Source: Sphingomonas pokkalii
Lineage (GTDB): Bacteria; Pseudomonadota; Alphaproteobacteria; Sphingomonadales; Sphingomonadaceae
Assembly: GCF_003096275.1 (NCBI RefSeq)
Contig: NZ_QENQ01000001.1
Coordinates: forward strand, 2,352,731 to 2,416,730
Length of the DNA stretch: 64,000 bases
Direction of reading: 5' to 3'
Shown here: positions 1 to 7,875 of the stretch, one piece after another
How positions within the stretch are numbered: position 1 is the stretch's first letter
Layout: every line of letters begins with the position of its first letter
The notes under the pieces: model-generated
What the model saw: the letters and a program-made list of their open reading frames with translations, nothing else
Told to the model about the DNA's origin: nothing
Databases searched by the model: none
Position numbers and translations under genes: made by a program

Positions 1-260
1 TAGCGCGCTGCCAGCACGTCGAACAGCTTCACCAGCTGCGCATCGTCGAGCAGGCGGGCATGGGCCAGACGGCGGTTGGACAGGCCACCCTTCTTGGCGA
101 GGGTGATCAGCTTCTCGACGTACGGGCGCAGTTCCTTCGCCTTGGCGACGGTGGTGGTGATCTGCTCGTGCTTGATGAGCGCTGCGCTCATGTTGCGGAA
201 CAGGGCAATACGGTGAGCCGAGGTACGCTGCAGCTTACGACCGCCTACGCGATGGCGCAT
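1..260 (-). CDS. rplQ: 50S ribosomal protein L17 (partial, C-terminus beyond the window edge)
   Basis: L17 is a structural protein of the large ribosomal subunit. Reading from the ATG at 258-260, the protein starts [17 protein letters not shown] and continues through [16 protein letters not shown], the conserved N-terminal half of L17. The frame stays open to base 1, so only about 86 residues are present and the stop codon is outside the window. It follows rpoA by 141 bases on the same strand, the usual last position of the alpha operon, and is presumably cotranscribed with it. Confidence 0.96.
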   Translation of the reverse strand, partial: MRHRVGGRKLQRTSAHRIALFRNMSAALIKHEQITTTVAKAKELRPYVEKLITLAKKGGLSNRRLAHARLLDDAQLVKLFDVLAAR

Positions 261-401
261 GATATCTTCCTTCGTTCGTTAAGGGGCCGTTCGACGGAAC
301 CCCAGACCAGGCGGTGCAAGAACGGGCCACCGCCCAAAACCCTCAAAAAAAGCCGAGGAAGGTCAGGGCAGTCCTGACGCTTCCTCCGACGGAACATGGG
401 C

Positions 402-1469
402 TCAGCCCATGATCTCCTGTTCGAGCTTCTTGGCCATTTCCTCGATATTCTCGGGCGGCCAGCCCGGGATTTCCATGCCCAGGCGCAGGCCCATGCTGGA
501 GAGGACTTCCTTGATCTCGTTGAGCGACTTGCGGCCGAAGTTCGGCGTGCGCAGCATCTCGGCTTCGGTCTTCTGGACCAGATCGCCGATATAGATGATG
601 TTGTCGTTCTTGAGGCAGTTGGCCGAGCGGACCGACAGTTCGAGCTCGTCGACCTTCTTGAGCAGGTAGCGGTTGATCTGCGCGGCATCGCCTGCGCCAC
701 CTTCCGCCGGCGCCGCTGCCGGCACCATGCCGACCGGAGCCGCACGGGTGACCGACGAATCGTCGAAGTGGACGAACAGCGCCAGCTGGTCCTGGAGAAT
801 ACGCGCAGCATAGGCCAGCGCATCGTCCGGAGTCACCGTGCCGTCGGTCTCGACGGTCAGCGTCAGCTTGTCGTAGTCGAGCTCCTGGCCGACGCGGGTG
901 TTCTCGACCTTGTACGAAACCTGGCGGACCGGGCTGAACAGCGCATCGACCGGGATCAGGCCGATCGGCGCATCGGCCGGGCGGTTCGCGGTGGCAGGCA
1001 CATAGCCCTTACCCACGTCCGCGGTCAGTTCCATGTTCAGCGTCGCGCCGTCGTCGAGGTGGCAGATCACCAGCTCGGGGTTCATCACTTCGATGTCGCC
1101 CGAAACCGCGATATCGCCCGCCTTCACTTCCGCCGGGCCGGTGGCCGACAGCTGGAGACGCTTCGGGCCTTCGCCCTGCATCTTGAGCGCGATCTGCTTG
1201 ACGTTGAGGACGATGTCGGTCACGTCCTCGCGCACACCGGCGAGCGACGAGAATTCGTGCAGCACATTCTCGATCTTGATCGAGGTAACCGCCGCCCCCT
1301 GCAGCGACGACAGCAGCACGCGGCGCAGCGCGTTGCCGAGGGTGAGGCCGAAGCCCCGCTCCAGCGGCTCGGCGACGAACGTCGACTTCCGCTTGGGATC
1401 GCCACCGGGCTTCTTCTCGAGGCCGTTGGGCTTCTTGAGTTCCTGCCAGTTCTTAGCGTTGACCGACAC
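402..1469 (-). CDS. rpoA: DNA-directed RNA polymerase subunit alpha
   Basis: The alpha subunit starts assembly of core RNA polymerase, and its C-terminal domain contacts upstream promoter DNA and activators. The 355-residue product has the N-terminal assembly domain (about 20-235, with the typical [21 protein letters not shown] segment), an alanine/glycine-rich linker, and the C-terminal domain (about 265-335, with [19 protein letters not shown]). The start codon is GTG (1467-1469), preceded by GAGG at a 7-base spacing. Length is slightly above the E. coli protein (329 residues). It lies between rpsK and rplQ in the alpha operon. Confidence 0.98.
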   Translation of the reverse strand: MSVNAKNWQELKKPNGLEKKPGGDPKRKSTFVAEPLERGFGLTLGNALRRVLLSSLQGAAVTSIKIENVLHEFSSLAGVREDVTDIVLNVKQIALKMQGEGPKRLQLSATGPAEVKAGDIAVSGDIEVMNPELVICHLDDGATLNMELTADVGKGYVPATANRPADAPIGLIPVDALFSPVRQVSYKVENTRVGQELDYDKLTLTVETDGTVTPDDALAYAARILQDQLALFVHFDDSSVTRAAPVGMVPAAAPAEGGAGDAAQINRYLLKKVDELELSVRSANCLKNDNIIYIGDLVQKTEAEMLRTPNFGRKSLNEIKEVLSSMGLRLGMEIPGWPPENIEEMAKKLEQEIMG

Positions 1470-1486
1470 GGGCTTTCCTCATGTTG

Positions 1487-1510
1487 GGCGGGGAAGAGGC
1501 ATTCCCCGCC
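1487..1510 (-). promoter_or_regulatory. Hairpin in the rpsK-rpoA spacer
   Basis: A perfect 9-bp stem (ggcggggaa / ttccccgcc) with a 6-base loop sits 18 bases ahead of the rpoA start codon. It has no following T-run, so it is not a simple terminator. It could affect rpoA translation or RNA stability within the operon; this is inference. Confidence 0.4.
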
Positions 1511-1569
1511 AGGTAACTACTGCAAGACCGCGAGACCCGCCTCAGGGCCCGCGGCGCAAGCAGGACGTA

Positions 1570-1959
1570 TCAGACGCGACGACGCTTCGAGGGACGCACG
1601 CCGTTGTGCGGGATCGCCGTGACGTCCCGGATCGAGGTGATCTGGAAGCCGACCGCCTGCAGCGCACGAAGCGCCGACTCGCGGCCCGAACCCGGACCCT
1701 TCACTTCGACCTCGAGGGTGCGGACTCCGTGCTCGGCGGCCTTGCGGCCGGCGTCTTCGGCGGCGACCTGCGCGGCATACGGGGTCGACTTGCGCGAGCC
1801 CTTGAAGCCCATCATGCCGGCCGAGGACCAGCTGATCGCATTGCCCTGCGCGTCGGTGATGGTGATCATGGTGTTGTTGAAGCTGGCGTTCACATGCGCG
1901 ACGCCGGCGGTGATGTTCTTGCGCTCGCGACGGCGAATGCGCTGCGGTTCACGTGCCAT
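1570..1959 (-). CDS. rpsK: 30S ribosomal protein S11
   Basis: S11 lies on the platform of the small subunit and helps form the mRNA-binding cleft. The 129-residue protein has the core [20 protein letters not shown] and the basic C-terminus [17 protein letters not shown] ending (here [14 protein letters not shown]). Length and sequence match the family. It follows rpsM by 76 bases and precedes rpoA, the standard alpha operon order. Confidence 0.98.
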   Translation of the reverse strand: MAREPQRIRRRERKNITAGVAHVNASFNNTMITITDAQGNAISWSSAGMMGFKGSRKSTPYAAQVAAEDAGRKAAEHGVRTLEVEVKGPGSGRESALRALQAVGFQITSIRDVTAIPHNGVRPSKRRRV

Positions 1960-2035
1960 TTGGAAGTTCCTGACCTAGAAGCTTGGTGCCTGGAGGCGCG
2001 ATGCCTCGGGACGAAGAAAGTCGCGCGTTTGCGCC

Positions 2036-2404
2036 TTACTTCTTCTTGCCGGCGATCGGCTTGGCCTTGCCCTTGCGGGTGCGCGCATTGGTGTGCGTGC
2101 GCTGGCCACGAACCGGCAGGCCCTTGCGGTGACGCAGGCCGCGATAGCAGGCCAGGTCCATCAGGCGCTTGATGTTCATCGCCACCTGGCGACGGAGATC
2201 ACCTTCCACCGTGTAGCCGGCGTCGATCGCTTCGCGGATCTGCAGCACTTCCTGATCGCTCAGGTCCTGCACGCGGCGTTCCGGCGCGATGTTCAGCTTT
2301 TCGGTCAGTTCCTTGGCCTTGGTCGGGCCAATGCCGTGGATATACTGCAGCGCGATGACGACGCGCTTGTTGGTCGGGATGTTAACACCCGCAATACGTG
2401 CCAT
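2036..2404 (-). CDS. rpsM: 30S ribosomal protein S13
   Basis: S13 is in the head of the small subunit and contacts the P-site tRNA and the L5 bridge. The 122-residue protein begins [20 protein letters not shown] and has [27 protein letters not shown] near the C-terminus, split here as two known S13 signatures ([15 protein letters not shown] and HTNARTRKG). It is the first gene of the alpha group here; upstream it is separated from adk by an 888-base spacer rather than by infA or rpmJ. Confidence 0.98.
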   Translation of the reverse strand: MARIAGVNIPTNKRVVIALQYIHGIGPTKAKELTEKLNIAPERRVQDLSDQEVLQIREAIDAGYTVEGDLRRQVAMNIKRLMDLACYRGLRHRKGLPVRGQRTHTNARTRKGKAKPIAGKKK

Positions 2405-2688
2405 GAACTATATTCTCCCAGCTCCACAGGGCACTGCATGGCAGCGGCACCCCATCTCGTAGCGTTGCCTTCCGAAATGCAGCGGCACGACGCACGCGAT
2501 GGAGCGCCGCCGTAAGCTACTGTTCCGGAAGTTGGGCGAGATACGGGGCCGCAGGCGAGCTGTCAAGCGCCACGGAGCCGGAAAATGCTGAACCCTCCTT
2601 ATATAGCAAGGTTCCCGGCAGGCCAAGCGCGGCGAGCGGTGCGGCGGCGAAGCGCGTCCCGTTTCGGATAGGGGGACGCGGCCAAATC

Positions 2689-2710
2689 CCCCTCCCGCCT
2701 GCGGGAGGGG
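2689..2710. repeat. GC-rich palindrome (sphingomonad-type REP)
   Basis: A perfect 10-bp stem, cccctcccgc / gcgggagggg, with a 2-base loop, followed by ttaggggagcg. The same CTCCC...GGGAG theme recurs in spacers at 34171, 53139, 60712 and 63905 of this window, so it belongs to a dispersed repeat family. Confidence 0.7.
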
Positions 2711-2798
2711 TTAGGGGAGCGTGCGACGTGGAGGTTCTTTCATGACCGCCGCCACCCGCAACCCACACACGCGCTCCTGCCACCCCTCGCCCTCTACC

Positions 2799-2893
2799 GT
2801 CATTCCCGCGAAGGCGGGAATCCATTCGCCTGTGCGCTGGGGGAAAGAACCGAGACGCCAGCGCCAATGGATCCCCGCCTTCGCGGAGATGAC
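2799..2893. repeat. Paired inverted repeat, GTCAT-CCCGCGAAGGCGGG type
   Basis: The left arm (gtcattcccgcgaaggcggg) and the right arm ending in cgccttcgcggagatgac are near-reverse complements around a central 40-base insert, and each arm holds its own small hairpin. This is the two-hairpin layout of REP or BIME-type elements. Related copies occur at 11551-11632 and 50579-50613. Confidence 0.7.
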
Positions 2894-2933
2894 GGCCGTT
2901 TGTGATGGAAAGCTTACGCTGAAGCGTGCCGCT

Positions 2934-3170
2934 TTAGAACCAAGAGCGGCCGATCACTAACGACAGAAATAACGCGAACGCGACCATAAGGCCGAACGAA
3001 AGCCAGCTCAGGATCATCCCCGCTCGGAACAGTCGGGGGGTGCGGTCGCGGCGGATACTGAATGGGAATCCGAAGATCACCCCACTCCGCGCGTAGTGCC
3101 GATTTACTTGCCAAATGCCGACAATCACGCCCGCCATGAACAGGATGGCGAAAAGCTGATCCCAACGCAT
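2934..3170 (-). CDS. Small two-helix membrane protein of unknown function
   Basis: The 78-residue product starts MRWDQLFAILFMAGVIVG and has two hydrophobic stretches (about residues 6-20 and 52-73) separated by a basic loop (RRDRTPRLFR), so it is probably an inner-membrane protein. The family is not recognised. Base composition is lower in GC than its neighbours in places (53 percent over 2941-3000 by hand count), which suggests a recent arrival. It sits between adk and rpsM, where ribosomal clusters normally have no such gene. The start was chosen because the frame upstream loses protein-like character. Confidence 0.6.
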   Translation of the reverse strand: MRWDQLFAILFMAGVIVGIWQVNRHYARSGVIFGFPFSIRRDRTPRLFRAGMILSWLSFGLMVAFALFLSLVIGRSWF

Positions 3171-3262
3171 GCCATCGCTCCGTACGCTTGCCGACGCATG
3201 AAACACGCATGCCGAATGTACGCAAGTGGAGCGGGAGCCGACATAGCGACCACCCCGAATCA

Positions 3263-3290
3263 AAAAGGGCGGGGTTTCCCCCGCCCTTCC
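3263..3290 (-). terminator. Intrinsic terminator after adk
   Basis: On the minus strand, just after the adk stop codon, a 10-bp stem (aagggcgggg / ccccgccctt) with a GAAA-like loop is followed directly by a T-run. This is a textbook Rho-independent terminator. It separates the secY-adk transcript from the rpsM group. Confidence 0.85.
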
Positions 3291-3292
3291 CG

Positions 3293-3946
3293 TTATCCCT
3301 GCCCGTCGAGCACCGCGGCGATCTGCCGAGTCACTTCGTCGATATCGGCCATGCCGTCGACTCGCCGGACCAGCCCCTTCGCCTCGTAGAAGGGCAGGAT
3401 CGGCGCGGTCTTGGCGCGATATTCGGCCATGCGGGTGCGCACCGTCTCGGCATTGTCGTCGGGGCGGCGCTTGAACTCGGTCGCGCCGCACACGTCGCAC
3501 ACGCCGTCCACCTTGGGCAGCTTGTACTTGTCGTGATAGCCCTCACCGCACTTGGCGCAGGTGAAGCGGCCCTCGACGCGGTCGACCAGCGCCTCTTCGT
3601 TGACCAGCAGCTCGATCACATAATCGAGCTTGCGGCCGCGCTCGGAGAGCAGCGCATCGAGCGATTCGGCCTGCGCATAGGTGCGCGGATAGCCGTCGAA
3701 GATCGCGCCCGTCTCGGTGTCCGCCATGTCGAGCCGCTCGCCGATGATGCCGGAGACGATCGCGTCGGAGACGAGCTGGCCCGCCTCCATCACTGCCTTG
3801 GCCTTCAGGCCCGTCGGCGTCCCCGCCTTCACCGCGGCGCGCAGCATGTCGCCCGTGGACAGCTGCACCATGCCGCGCTCGGTTTCGAGCCGCTTCGCCT
3901 GGGTGCCCTTACCGGCCCCCGGCGGACCCAACAGGATGATATTCAA
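3293..3946 (-). CDS. adk: Adenylate kinase (zinc-lid form)
   Basis: Catalyses ATP + AMP = 2 ADP in the cytoplasm. The 217-residue protein has the P-loop GPPGAGKGT (7-15), the AMP-binding region with DGYPRT (84-89), and a long LID domain. Cysteines C130, C133, C150 and C153 form a Cys4 arrangement, so the LID should hold a structural zinc as in Gram-positive and many alphaproteobacterial enzymes. It follows secY by 122 bases in the usual spc-cluster order and is followed by a strong terminator. Confidence 0.98.
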   Translation of the reverse strand: MNIILLGPPGAGKGTQAKRLETERGMVQLSTGDMLRAAVKAGTPTGLKAKAVMEAGQLVSDAIVSGIIGERLDMADTETGAIFDGYPRTYAQAESLDALLSERGRKLDYVIELLVNEEALVDRVEGRFTCAKCGEGYHDKYKLPKVDGVCDVCGATEFKRRPDDNAETVRTRMAEYRAKTAPILPFYEAKGLVRRVDGMADIDEVTRQIAAVLDGQG

Positions 3947-3963
3947 CAGGTACCTCCCCTAGA

Positions 3964-4052
3964 GCATTTTCAAGTTGACCGTTTACGGTCAACGACTCGG
4001 AAAATGCGGCAATCAAGAACTAGAGCGTCTTCGCCCAAGGTGAAAACGCTCT
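3964..4052. repeat. Two inverted repeats between secY and adk
   Basis: A nested hairpin at 3964-4007 (gcattttc ... gaaaatgc outside, gttgaccg / cggtcaac with a ttta loop inside) is followed by a second one at 4022-4052 (agagcgt ... acgctct). Both start with agagc and include ttttc/gaaaa, which suggests related repeat units. They occupy most of the spacer between secY and adk and could act as processing or pausing sites. Confidence 0.6.
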
Positions 4053-4068
4053 TGTGCCGCCGCGCCGA

Positions 4069-5433
4069 TCAGCGCGCGCGGCCGCCCTTGAGCTTCGCCT
4101 TCTTGATCAGGTCGCCATACTGGTGGGCCAGCAGGTGCGACTGGATCTGCGTCACCGTGTCCATGGTTACGTTGACAACGATGAGAAGGCTAGTGCCGCC
4201 CATCAGGAACGGGATGCTCATCGCGGAGAACGCCCATTCCGGCAACAGGCAGATGATCGTCAGATAGCCTGCGCCGATCACGGTGATGCGGGTCAGCACA
4301 TAATCGAAATAGAGTTCGGTGTTCTTGCCGGGGCGAATGCCCGGCACGAAGCCGCCATAGCGCTTCAGATTGTCCGCCGTCTCTTCCGGGTTGAAGACAA
4401 CCGCGGTGTAGAAGAACGAGAAGAAGATGATGCCGGCGGCATAGAGCGACATGTAGATCGGCGAACCGTGGCGGAGCCAGATATTCAGGTTCGCGATCAG
4501 ATCGCCCCACCAGCTCTCGCCCGTCGTCGCCTGGCCGGCGAACTGGGTGATCGTCAGCGGCAGCAGCAACAGCGACGAGGCGAAGATCGGCGGGATCACG
4601 CCGGCGGTGTTCAGCTTCAGCGGCAGGTGGCTGCGCTCGGCCTGCACCCCGCGCGCCGTCTGGCGCTTCGGATACTGGATCAGGATGCGGCGCTGGGCGC
4701 GCTCCATGAAGCAGATGAACAGCACCAGCGCCGCAACGCAGACGATCACGAAGATCAGGCGCAGCGGATCGATCGAGCCCGAACGGCCGCTTTCGAACAG
4801 CTGGACCAGCGTGACCGGCAGGCGGGCGACGATGCCGGCCATGATGATCAGCGAGATGCCGTTGCCGATGCCGCGGCTGGTGATCTGCTCACCGATCCAC
4901 ATCAGGAACATCGTGCCGCCGATCAGGCTGACGACGGCGGTCATCGTGAAGGCGAGGCCCGGCTCCACCACCGGGCTCAGCCCCTTGGCGGCACCGGCGG
5001 CCTGCAGGCCCTGCACCAGGAAATAGCCCTGCACCGCGGTCAGAAGCACCGTGCCGTAACGCGTATACTGGTTCAGCCGCTTGCGGCCGCTTTCGCCTTC
5101 CTTCTTGATCGCGGCGAGCTGCGGCGACAGCGAGGAGGCGAGCTGCACCACGATCGACGCGGTGATATAGGGCATCACGCCCATCGCCACGATCGACATG
5201 CGCGAGAGTGCGCCGCCGGTGAAGTTGTTGAAGAAATCGAGCACGCCGCCCTGGGTCTGCTGCGCGAGCAGGCCGAGCGCCGTCGGGTCGATGCCCGGCA
5301 GCGGCACATAGCTCAGCATGCGGAAGACGATCAGCGCACCGAGGGTGAACCACAGGCGCTTCTTGAGGTCGGTGGCCTTGCTGAACTTCGCCAGATTGAT
5401 GCTGGAGGCCAGCTGGTCGGCTGCGGATGCCAT
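4069..5433 (-). CDS. secY: Protein translocase subunit SecY
   Basis: SecY is the channel of the SecYEG translocon in the inner membrane and passes secretory and membrane proteins. The 454-residue product fits the family's ten-helix layout. The first helix follows LKKRLWFTLGALIVFRMLSYVPLPGID, here split as LKKRLWFTLGALIVFR and YVPLPGID, and the plug and second-helix signature GGALSRMSIVAMGVMPYI is present. The C-terminal part has MGGTSLLIVVNVTMDT. Length is typical. It lies between rplO and adk. Confidence 0.98.
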   Translation of the reverse strand: MASAADQLASSINLAKFSKATDLKKRLWFTLGALIVFRMLSYVPLPGIDPTALGLLAQQTQGGVLDFFNNFTGGALSRMSIVAMGVMPYITASIVVQLASSLSPQLAAIKKEGESGRKRLNQYTRYGTVLLTAVQGYFLVQGLQAAGAAKGLSPVVEPGLAFTMTAVVSLIGGTMFLMWIGEQITSRGIGNGISLIIMAGIVARLPVTLVQLFESGRSGSIDPLRLIFVIVCVAALVLFICFMERAQRRILIQYPKRQTARGVQAERSHLPLKLNTAGVIPPIFASSLLLLPLTITQFAGQATTGESWWGDLIANLNIWLRHGSPIYMSLYAAGIIFFSFFYTAVVFNPEETADNLKRYGGFVPGIRPGKNTELYFDYVLTRITVIGAGYLTIICLLPEWAFSAMSIPFLMGGTSLLIVVNVTMDTVTQIQSHLLAHQYGDLIKKAKLKGGRAR

Positions 5434-5540
5434 TTCGTATCTTCGTCCCGGATAAGTGACGGGCGCTCCCCCGCCCTGCGGGGATGCATATAGGGCCTGC
5501 GCGCGGCTTGTCTAAGCCCTGTCGCGCGAATCCCGATCGC

Positions 5541-5598
5541 CCTGAGCTTGTCGAAGGGCCGTTTTTCTGTGGACGAGGAAGAAAGAACGGCCTTTGGG
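5541..5598. repeat. Inverted repeat containing CCTGAGCTTGTCGAAGGG
   Basis: The spacer between rplO and secY holds ccctgagcttgtcgaagg followed by a hairpin with arms ggccgtt / aacggcc. The cctgagcttgtcgaaggg word is a frequent dispersed repeat core in sphingomonad genomes (from memory, not checked). It interrupts an operon that is normally compact. Confidence 0.6.
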
Positions 5599-5651
5599 CA
5601 AGCCCAGCACGAAGGAAGGCGGAGCCTTGGGAGCCCCGCCTTCGCATTTCG

Positions 5652-6182
5652 TCAGCCCTGCTTGGCGGCCTTGGCAGCGGCCTGGGCCGTGCGGTGCTTC
5701 GCCTTGTGCTTGTCGGCGGCCGGCACGATTTCCGGCACGGTGACGGTGCCACCCGCCTTCTCGACGGCCGCACGCGCACCGGCGGAGACGCCGGCGACGG
5801 TGAAGTTCAGCTTCGCGGTGAGCGAACCCTTGCCGAGCAGACGGACGCCGTCCTTGCCGCCACGGGCCAGGCCAGCGGCCTTCAGCGCGGCGTGATCGAT
5901 GTCGGTGCCGGTCAGCTTGCCCGAATCGACAGCCTTCTGGATCTCGCCCAGGTTCACCTCGGCATAGTCCTTGGCGAAGATGTTGTTGAAGCCACGCTTC
6001 GGCAGACGCATGTGGAGCGGCATCTGACCGCCCTCGAAGCCCTTGATCGAGACGCCTTCGCGGCTCTTCTGACCCTTGACGCCGCGGCCGCCGGTCTTGC
6101 CCTTGCCCGAACCGATACCACGGCCGATGCGCATGCGGCGATGACGGGCGCCCTGGTTGTCGTTGAGTTCGTTCAGCTTCAT
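5652..6182 (-). CDS. rplO: 50S ribosomal protein L15
   Basis: L15 is a late-assembly protein of the large subunit. The 176-residue product begins [20 protein letters not shown] and has the L15 signature [22 protein letters not shown], here [20 protein letters not shown], and [19 protein letters not shown]. Its C-terminus ([22 protein letters not shown]) is longer and more lysine/alanine-rich than in E. coli. It is normally adjacent to rpmD, but here 1.5 kb of unrelated DNA lies between them. Confidence 0.97.
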   Translation of the reverse strand: MKLNELNDNQGARHRRMRIGRGIGSGKGKTGGRGVKGQKSREGVSIKGFEGGQMPLHMRLPKRGFNNIFAKDYAEVNLGEIQKAVDSGKLTGTDIDHAALKAAGLARGGKDGVRLLGKGSLTAKLNFTVAGVSAGARAAVEKAGGTVTVPEIVPAADKHKAKHRTAQAAAKAAKQG

Positions 6183-6370
6183 GATGTGTGCACTCGCTTT
6201 CGCTTTTGTCGCGCGTTGATGGGAAGCGCGGGCTCATAGCGGCGAGCGGGGGGAATGTCGACTCTTGTTTGGGGGAGGGCGCATCGGGCGGGCGAACACC
6301 AGCATGCGGAGTTGCATTACCCCCGCTAGCGGGACGTTGCCGGCGGGTAGTTGAAGGATCTTGGACGACG

Positions 6371-6862
6371 ATGAGAATACCTTCTGAGTGCCGAACATGG
6401 CTTCTTCTGCCCGTCGTCCTCGCCACCACGGCGTGCGGAACGCAAACGCCGACGAAGACAATGACGATCGACACGGTCGTTGCAAATATCGACGCGCTGA
6501 ATGGGCAGACGGTACGCGTGTTCGGATACCTCCCCGAGTGCGAGCCGATGTCGTGCGGCTTATACCGAAACAAAGCGGAAGCGGACCAAATCGGCCGTTC
6601 GATGAAAGCCATGCGCGTCGCGCTAGACGCCGGAGCTGATGACGTATCAGGCATCAGGATGCCGTTGCATCCGTCGCTCGCAATTGGTGAAGGGCCACCA
6701 TGGGCGTTCTTCGACTTACGGGCCCGGCTCACTGCAGGCCATTATGCGATTCTCACCGGAAAGATTTCGAACAAGTGTCGCTCGAATGGCAAACCCGTTT
6801 GCCTCGATCGAGCTACCGACCTTGAGCCCATCGCGATTCAGCAGGCCGCCGCCCCGCTATAG
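6371..6862 (+). CDS. Putative lipoprotein of unknown function
   Basis: The 163-residue product has a basic start (MRIPSECRTW), a hydrophobic segment LLLPVVLATTA, and a cysteine at residue 21 that could be lipid-modified, although the lipobox is not ideal. The rest includes TVVANIDALNGQTVRVFGYLPEC and a possible disulphide-rich middle (CEPMSCGLY). I do not recognise the family. GC is about 58 percent by hand count, against about 70 percent nearby. It runs against the ribosomal operon and ends 32 bases from the vapC stop codon. The start was chosen because it begins a plausible signal peptide. Confidence 0.72.
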   Translation: MRIPSECRTWLLLPVVLATTACGTQTPTKTMTIDTVVANIDALNGQTVRVFGYLPECEPMSCGLYRNKAEADQIGRSMKAMRVALDAGADDVSGIRMPLHPSLAIGEGPPWAFFDLRARLTAGHYAILTGKISNKCRSNGKPVCLDRATDLEPIAIQQAAAPL

Positions 6863-6894
6863 GAAGGCCCCCGATCACTCGCCGTGTAAGCAAG

Positions 6895-7281
6895 CTAACT
6901 GGGCGACCGACCGGAACCCGAAGATAACGCGATCCCGAGGCGGCCCGCCGCGTCATGCAGTCGTCGATCGCGCGACCACAGCAAGGCATCGGGTGTCAGC
7001 CGCACCGACGCGAGCAGGTGCGCATCAATATAGCCGATACCCCGCCCGTACAGCGTTTCTCGGGCGATGAGCGCCAGCACCTCGGCGTCCTCGGCGACGA
7101 TCGCCTTGGGCAAATCCAACAGCGCGCCGATGATTTCCTCCCGCTGGCGGAGGCTGCCCAGCGCCAGTTCCCCGATCACGAAAGGATGCGCGAGCACTTG
7201 TCCTCGGAGGAGCAGTTCCGCCAGCGCAGCGTCTCGGCTGCGGAGATGATCGATCCAGACCGAGCTATCGACGAGGATCAA
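6895..7281 (-). CDS. vapC: VapC-type PIN-domain ribonuclease toxin
   Basis: Predicted toxin of a type II toxin-antitoxin pair; PIN-domain VapC proteins cut specific RNAs with Mg2+. The 128-residue protein has the expected acidic set: D5 in MILVDSSVW, E38 in VIGELALGS, D86 in GYIDAHLLAS and D105 in LWSRDRRL. Length is typical. Its start overlaps the stop of the upstream antitoxin gene by 4 bases, which implies translational coupling. The pair is inserted between rpmD and rplO. Confidence 0.92.
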   Translation of the reverse strand: MILVDSSVWIDHLRSRDAALAELLLRGQVLAHPFVIGELALGSLRQREEIIGALLDLPKAIVAEDAEVLALIARETLYGRGIGYIDAHLLASVRLTPDALLWSRDRRLHDAAGRLGIALSSGSGRSPS

Positions 7282-7484
7282 GCGTCGCCCGCGTCCGAAC
7301 GGCGACGCGGGGGAAGCATGGCGTCCGGTTCGCTGCCGCCCAGCCGCGCGAGCCGACGGGCACTTTCGCGCTCGATCAAGGCGGTGAGCGCCTCCCGAAC
7401 CAGCGCCGACTTCTCCCGCAGGCCGGTAAAGGCCTGGGCTTTGGCGACAAGTTCGTCATCAAGGGCAAGGGTCGTGCGCATCAT
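7278..7484 (-). CDS. vapB: VapB-type antitoxin
   Basis: A 68-residue protein, MMRTTLALDDELVAKAQAFT at its start, resembling the ribbon-helix-helix VapB group that pairs with PIN toxins. The N-terminal strand (RTTLALDD) and helices (ELVAKAQAF, KSALVREALTALIERE) should dimerise and bind DNA; the basic/proline-rich C-terminus would wrap the toxin. A start one codon downstream (MRTTL) is equally possible. A palindrome that could be its operator overlaps the upstream region at 7493-7518. Confidence 0.88.
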   Translation of the reverse strand: MMRTTLALDDELVAKAQAFTGLREKSALVREALTALIERESARRLARLGGSEPDAMLPPRRRSDAGDA

Positions 7485-7492
7485 GATGCTCC

Positions 7493-7518
7493 ATCAATGC
7501 TATCCTCCTAGCATCGAT
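7493..7518 (-). promoter_or_regulatory. Candidate VapB(C) operator palindrome
   Basis: Arms atcaatgcta and tagcatcgat (9 of 10 positions complementary) flank a 6-base centre that reads GGAGGA on the minus strand. It lies 9 bases upstream of vapB. VapBC complexes usually repress their own promoters through such inverted repeats, so this is a plausible autoregulatory site; binding itself is inference. Confidence 0.5.
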
Positions 7519-7626
7519 TGACCCGGCACCCAATGCCGGTGCGGGCGAAGGTCGCAGGTGACGTCCGAGGCACGCCCCCGCCCCACTGACTTCGAACGTT
7601 CAGCCAAGCAAATTCAAGGACAAACG

Positions 7627-7657
7627 AAAAAGGGCGGTGGTTGCCCACCGCCCTCTT
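7627..7657 (-). terminator. Intrinsic terminator after rpmD
   Basis: On the minus strand a 10-bp stem (agggcggtgg / ccaccgccct, loop GCAA) is followed by TTTTTCG. It lies 35 bases past the rpmD stop codon and should end the long S10-spc transcript before vapBC and rplO. A terminator at this point is unexpected because rpmD and rplO are normally cotranscribed. Confidence 0.88.
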
Positions 7658-7689
7658 CGTGTTGTCGCCTGGTTCGGCAGACCGAAGGC

Positions 7690-7869
7690 TCAGCCCTCGA
7701 TCACCTCGACCATGTGCGGCAGCTTGCGGATCATGCCGCGGACCTCGGGGGTATCCTCGAGCTCCGAAACCTTGTGCATCTTGTTGAGGCCAAGGCCGAT
7801 CAGCGTCGCGCGCTGATCCTTGGTGCGGCGGATCGGCGAGCCGATCTGCTTGATCTTGATCTTCGCCAT
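7690..7869 (-). CDS. rpmD: 50S ribosomal protein L30
   Basis: A 59-residue protein, [20 protein letters not shown] at the start, then [20 protein letters not shown] and a C-terminus ending in HMVEVIEG. This is the complete bacterial L30 fold (usual length about 60). It starts 6 bases after rpsE. The expected neighbour rplO is displaced: a strong terminator follows and the next downstream genes are vapB and vapC. Confidence 0.97.
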   Translation of the reverse strand: MAKIKIKQIGSPIRRTKDQRATLIGLGLNKMHKVSELEDTPEVRGMIRKLPHMVEVIEG

Positions 7870-7875
7870 GATCGT

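Larger units (their letters stand above)
2405..2933. other. Long spacer ahead of rpsM, no convincing gene
   Basis: This 529-base stretch separates rpsM from the small gene at 2934. It presumably carries the promoter for rpsM-rpsK-rpoA-rplQ. It contains two different inverted-repeat elements (listed separately) and an AT-richer piece around 2597-2612 (tataaggagg read on the minus strand near 2590-2605). The open frames through it have repeat-derived, proline/arginine-rich translations and no family resemblance. Confidence 0.6.

Noticed and set aside
396..1622. Plus-strand 408-codon frame opposite rpoA
   Set aside because: Antisense shadow; translation has no family resemblance and rpoA is certain.
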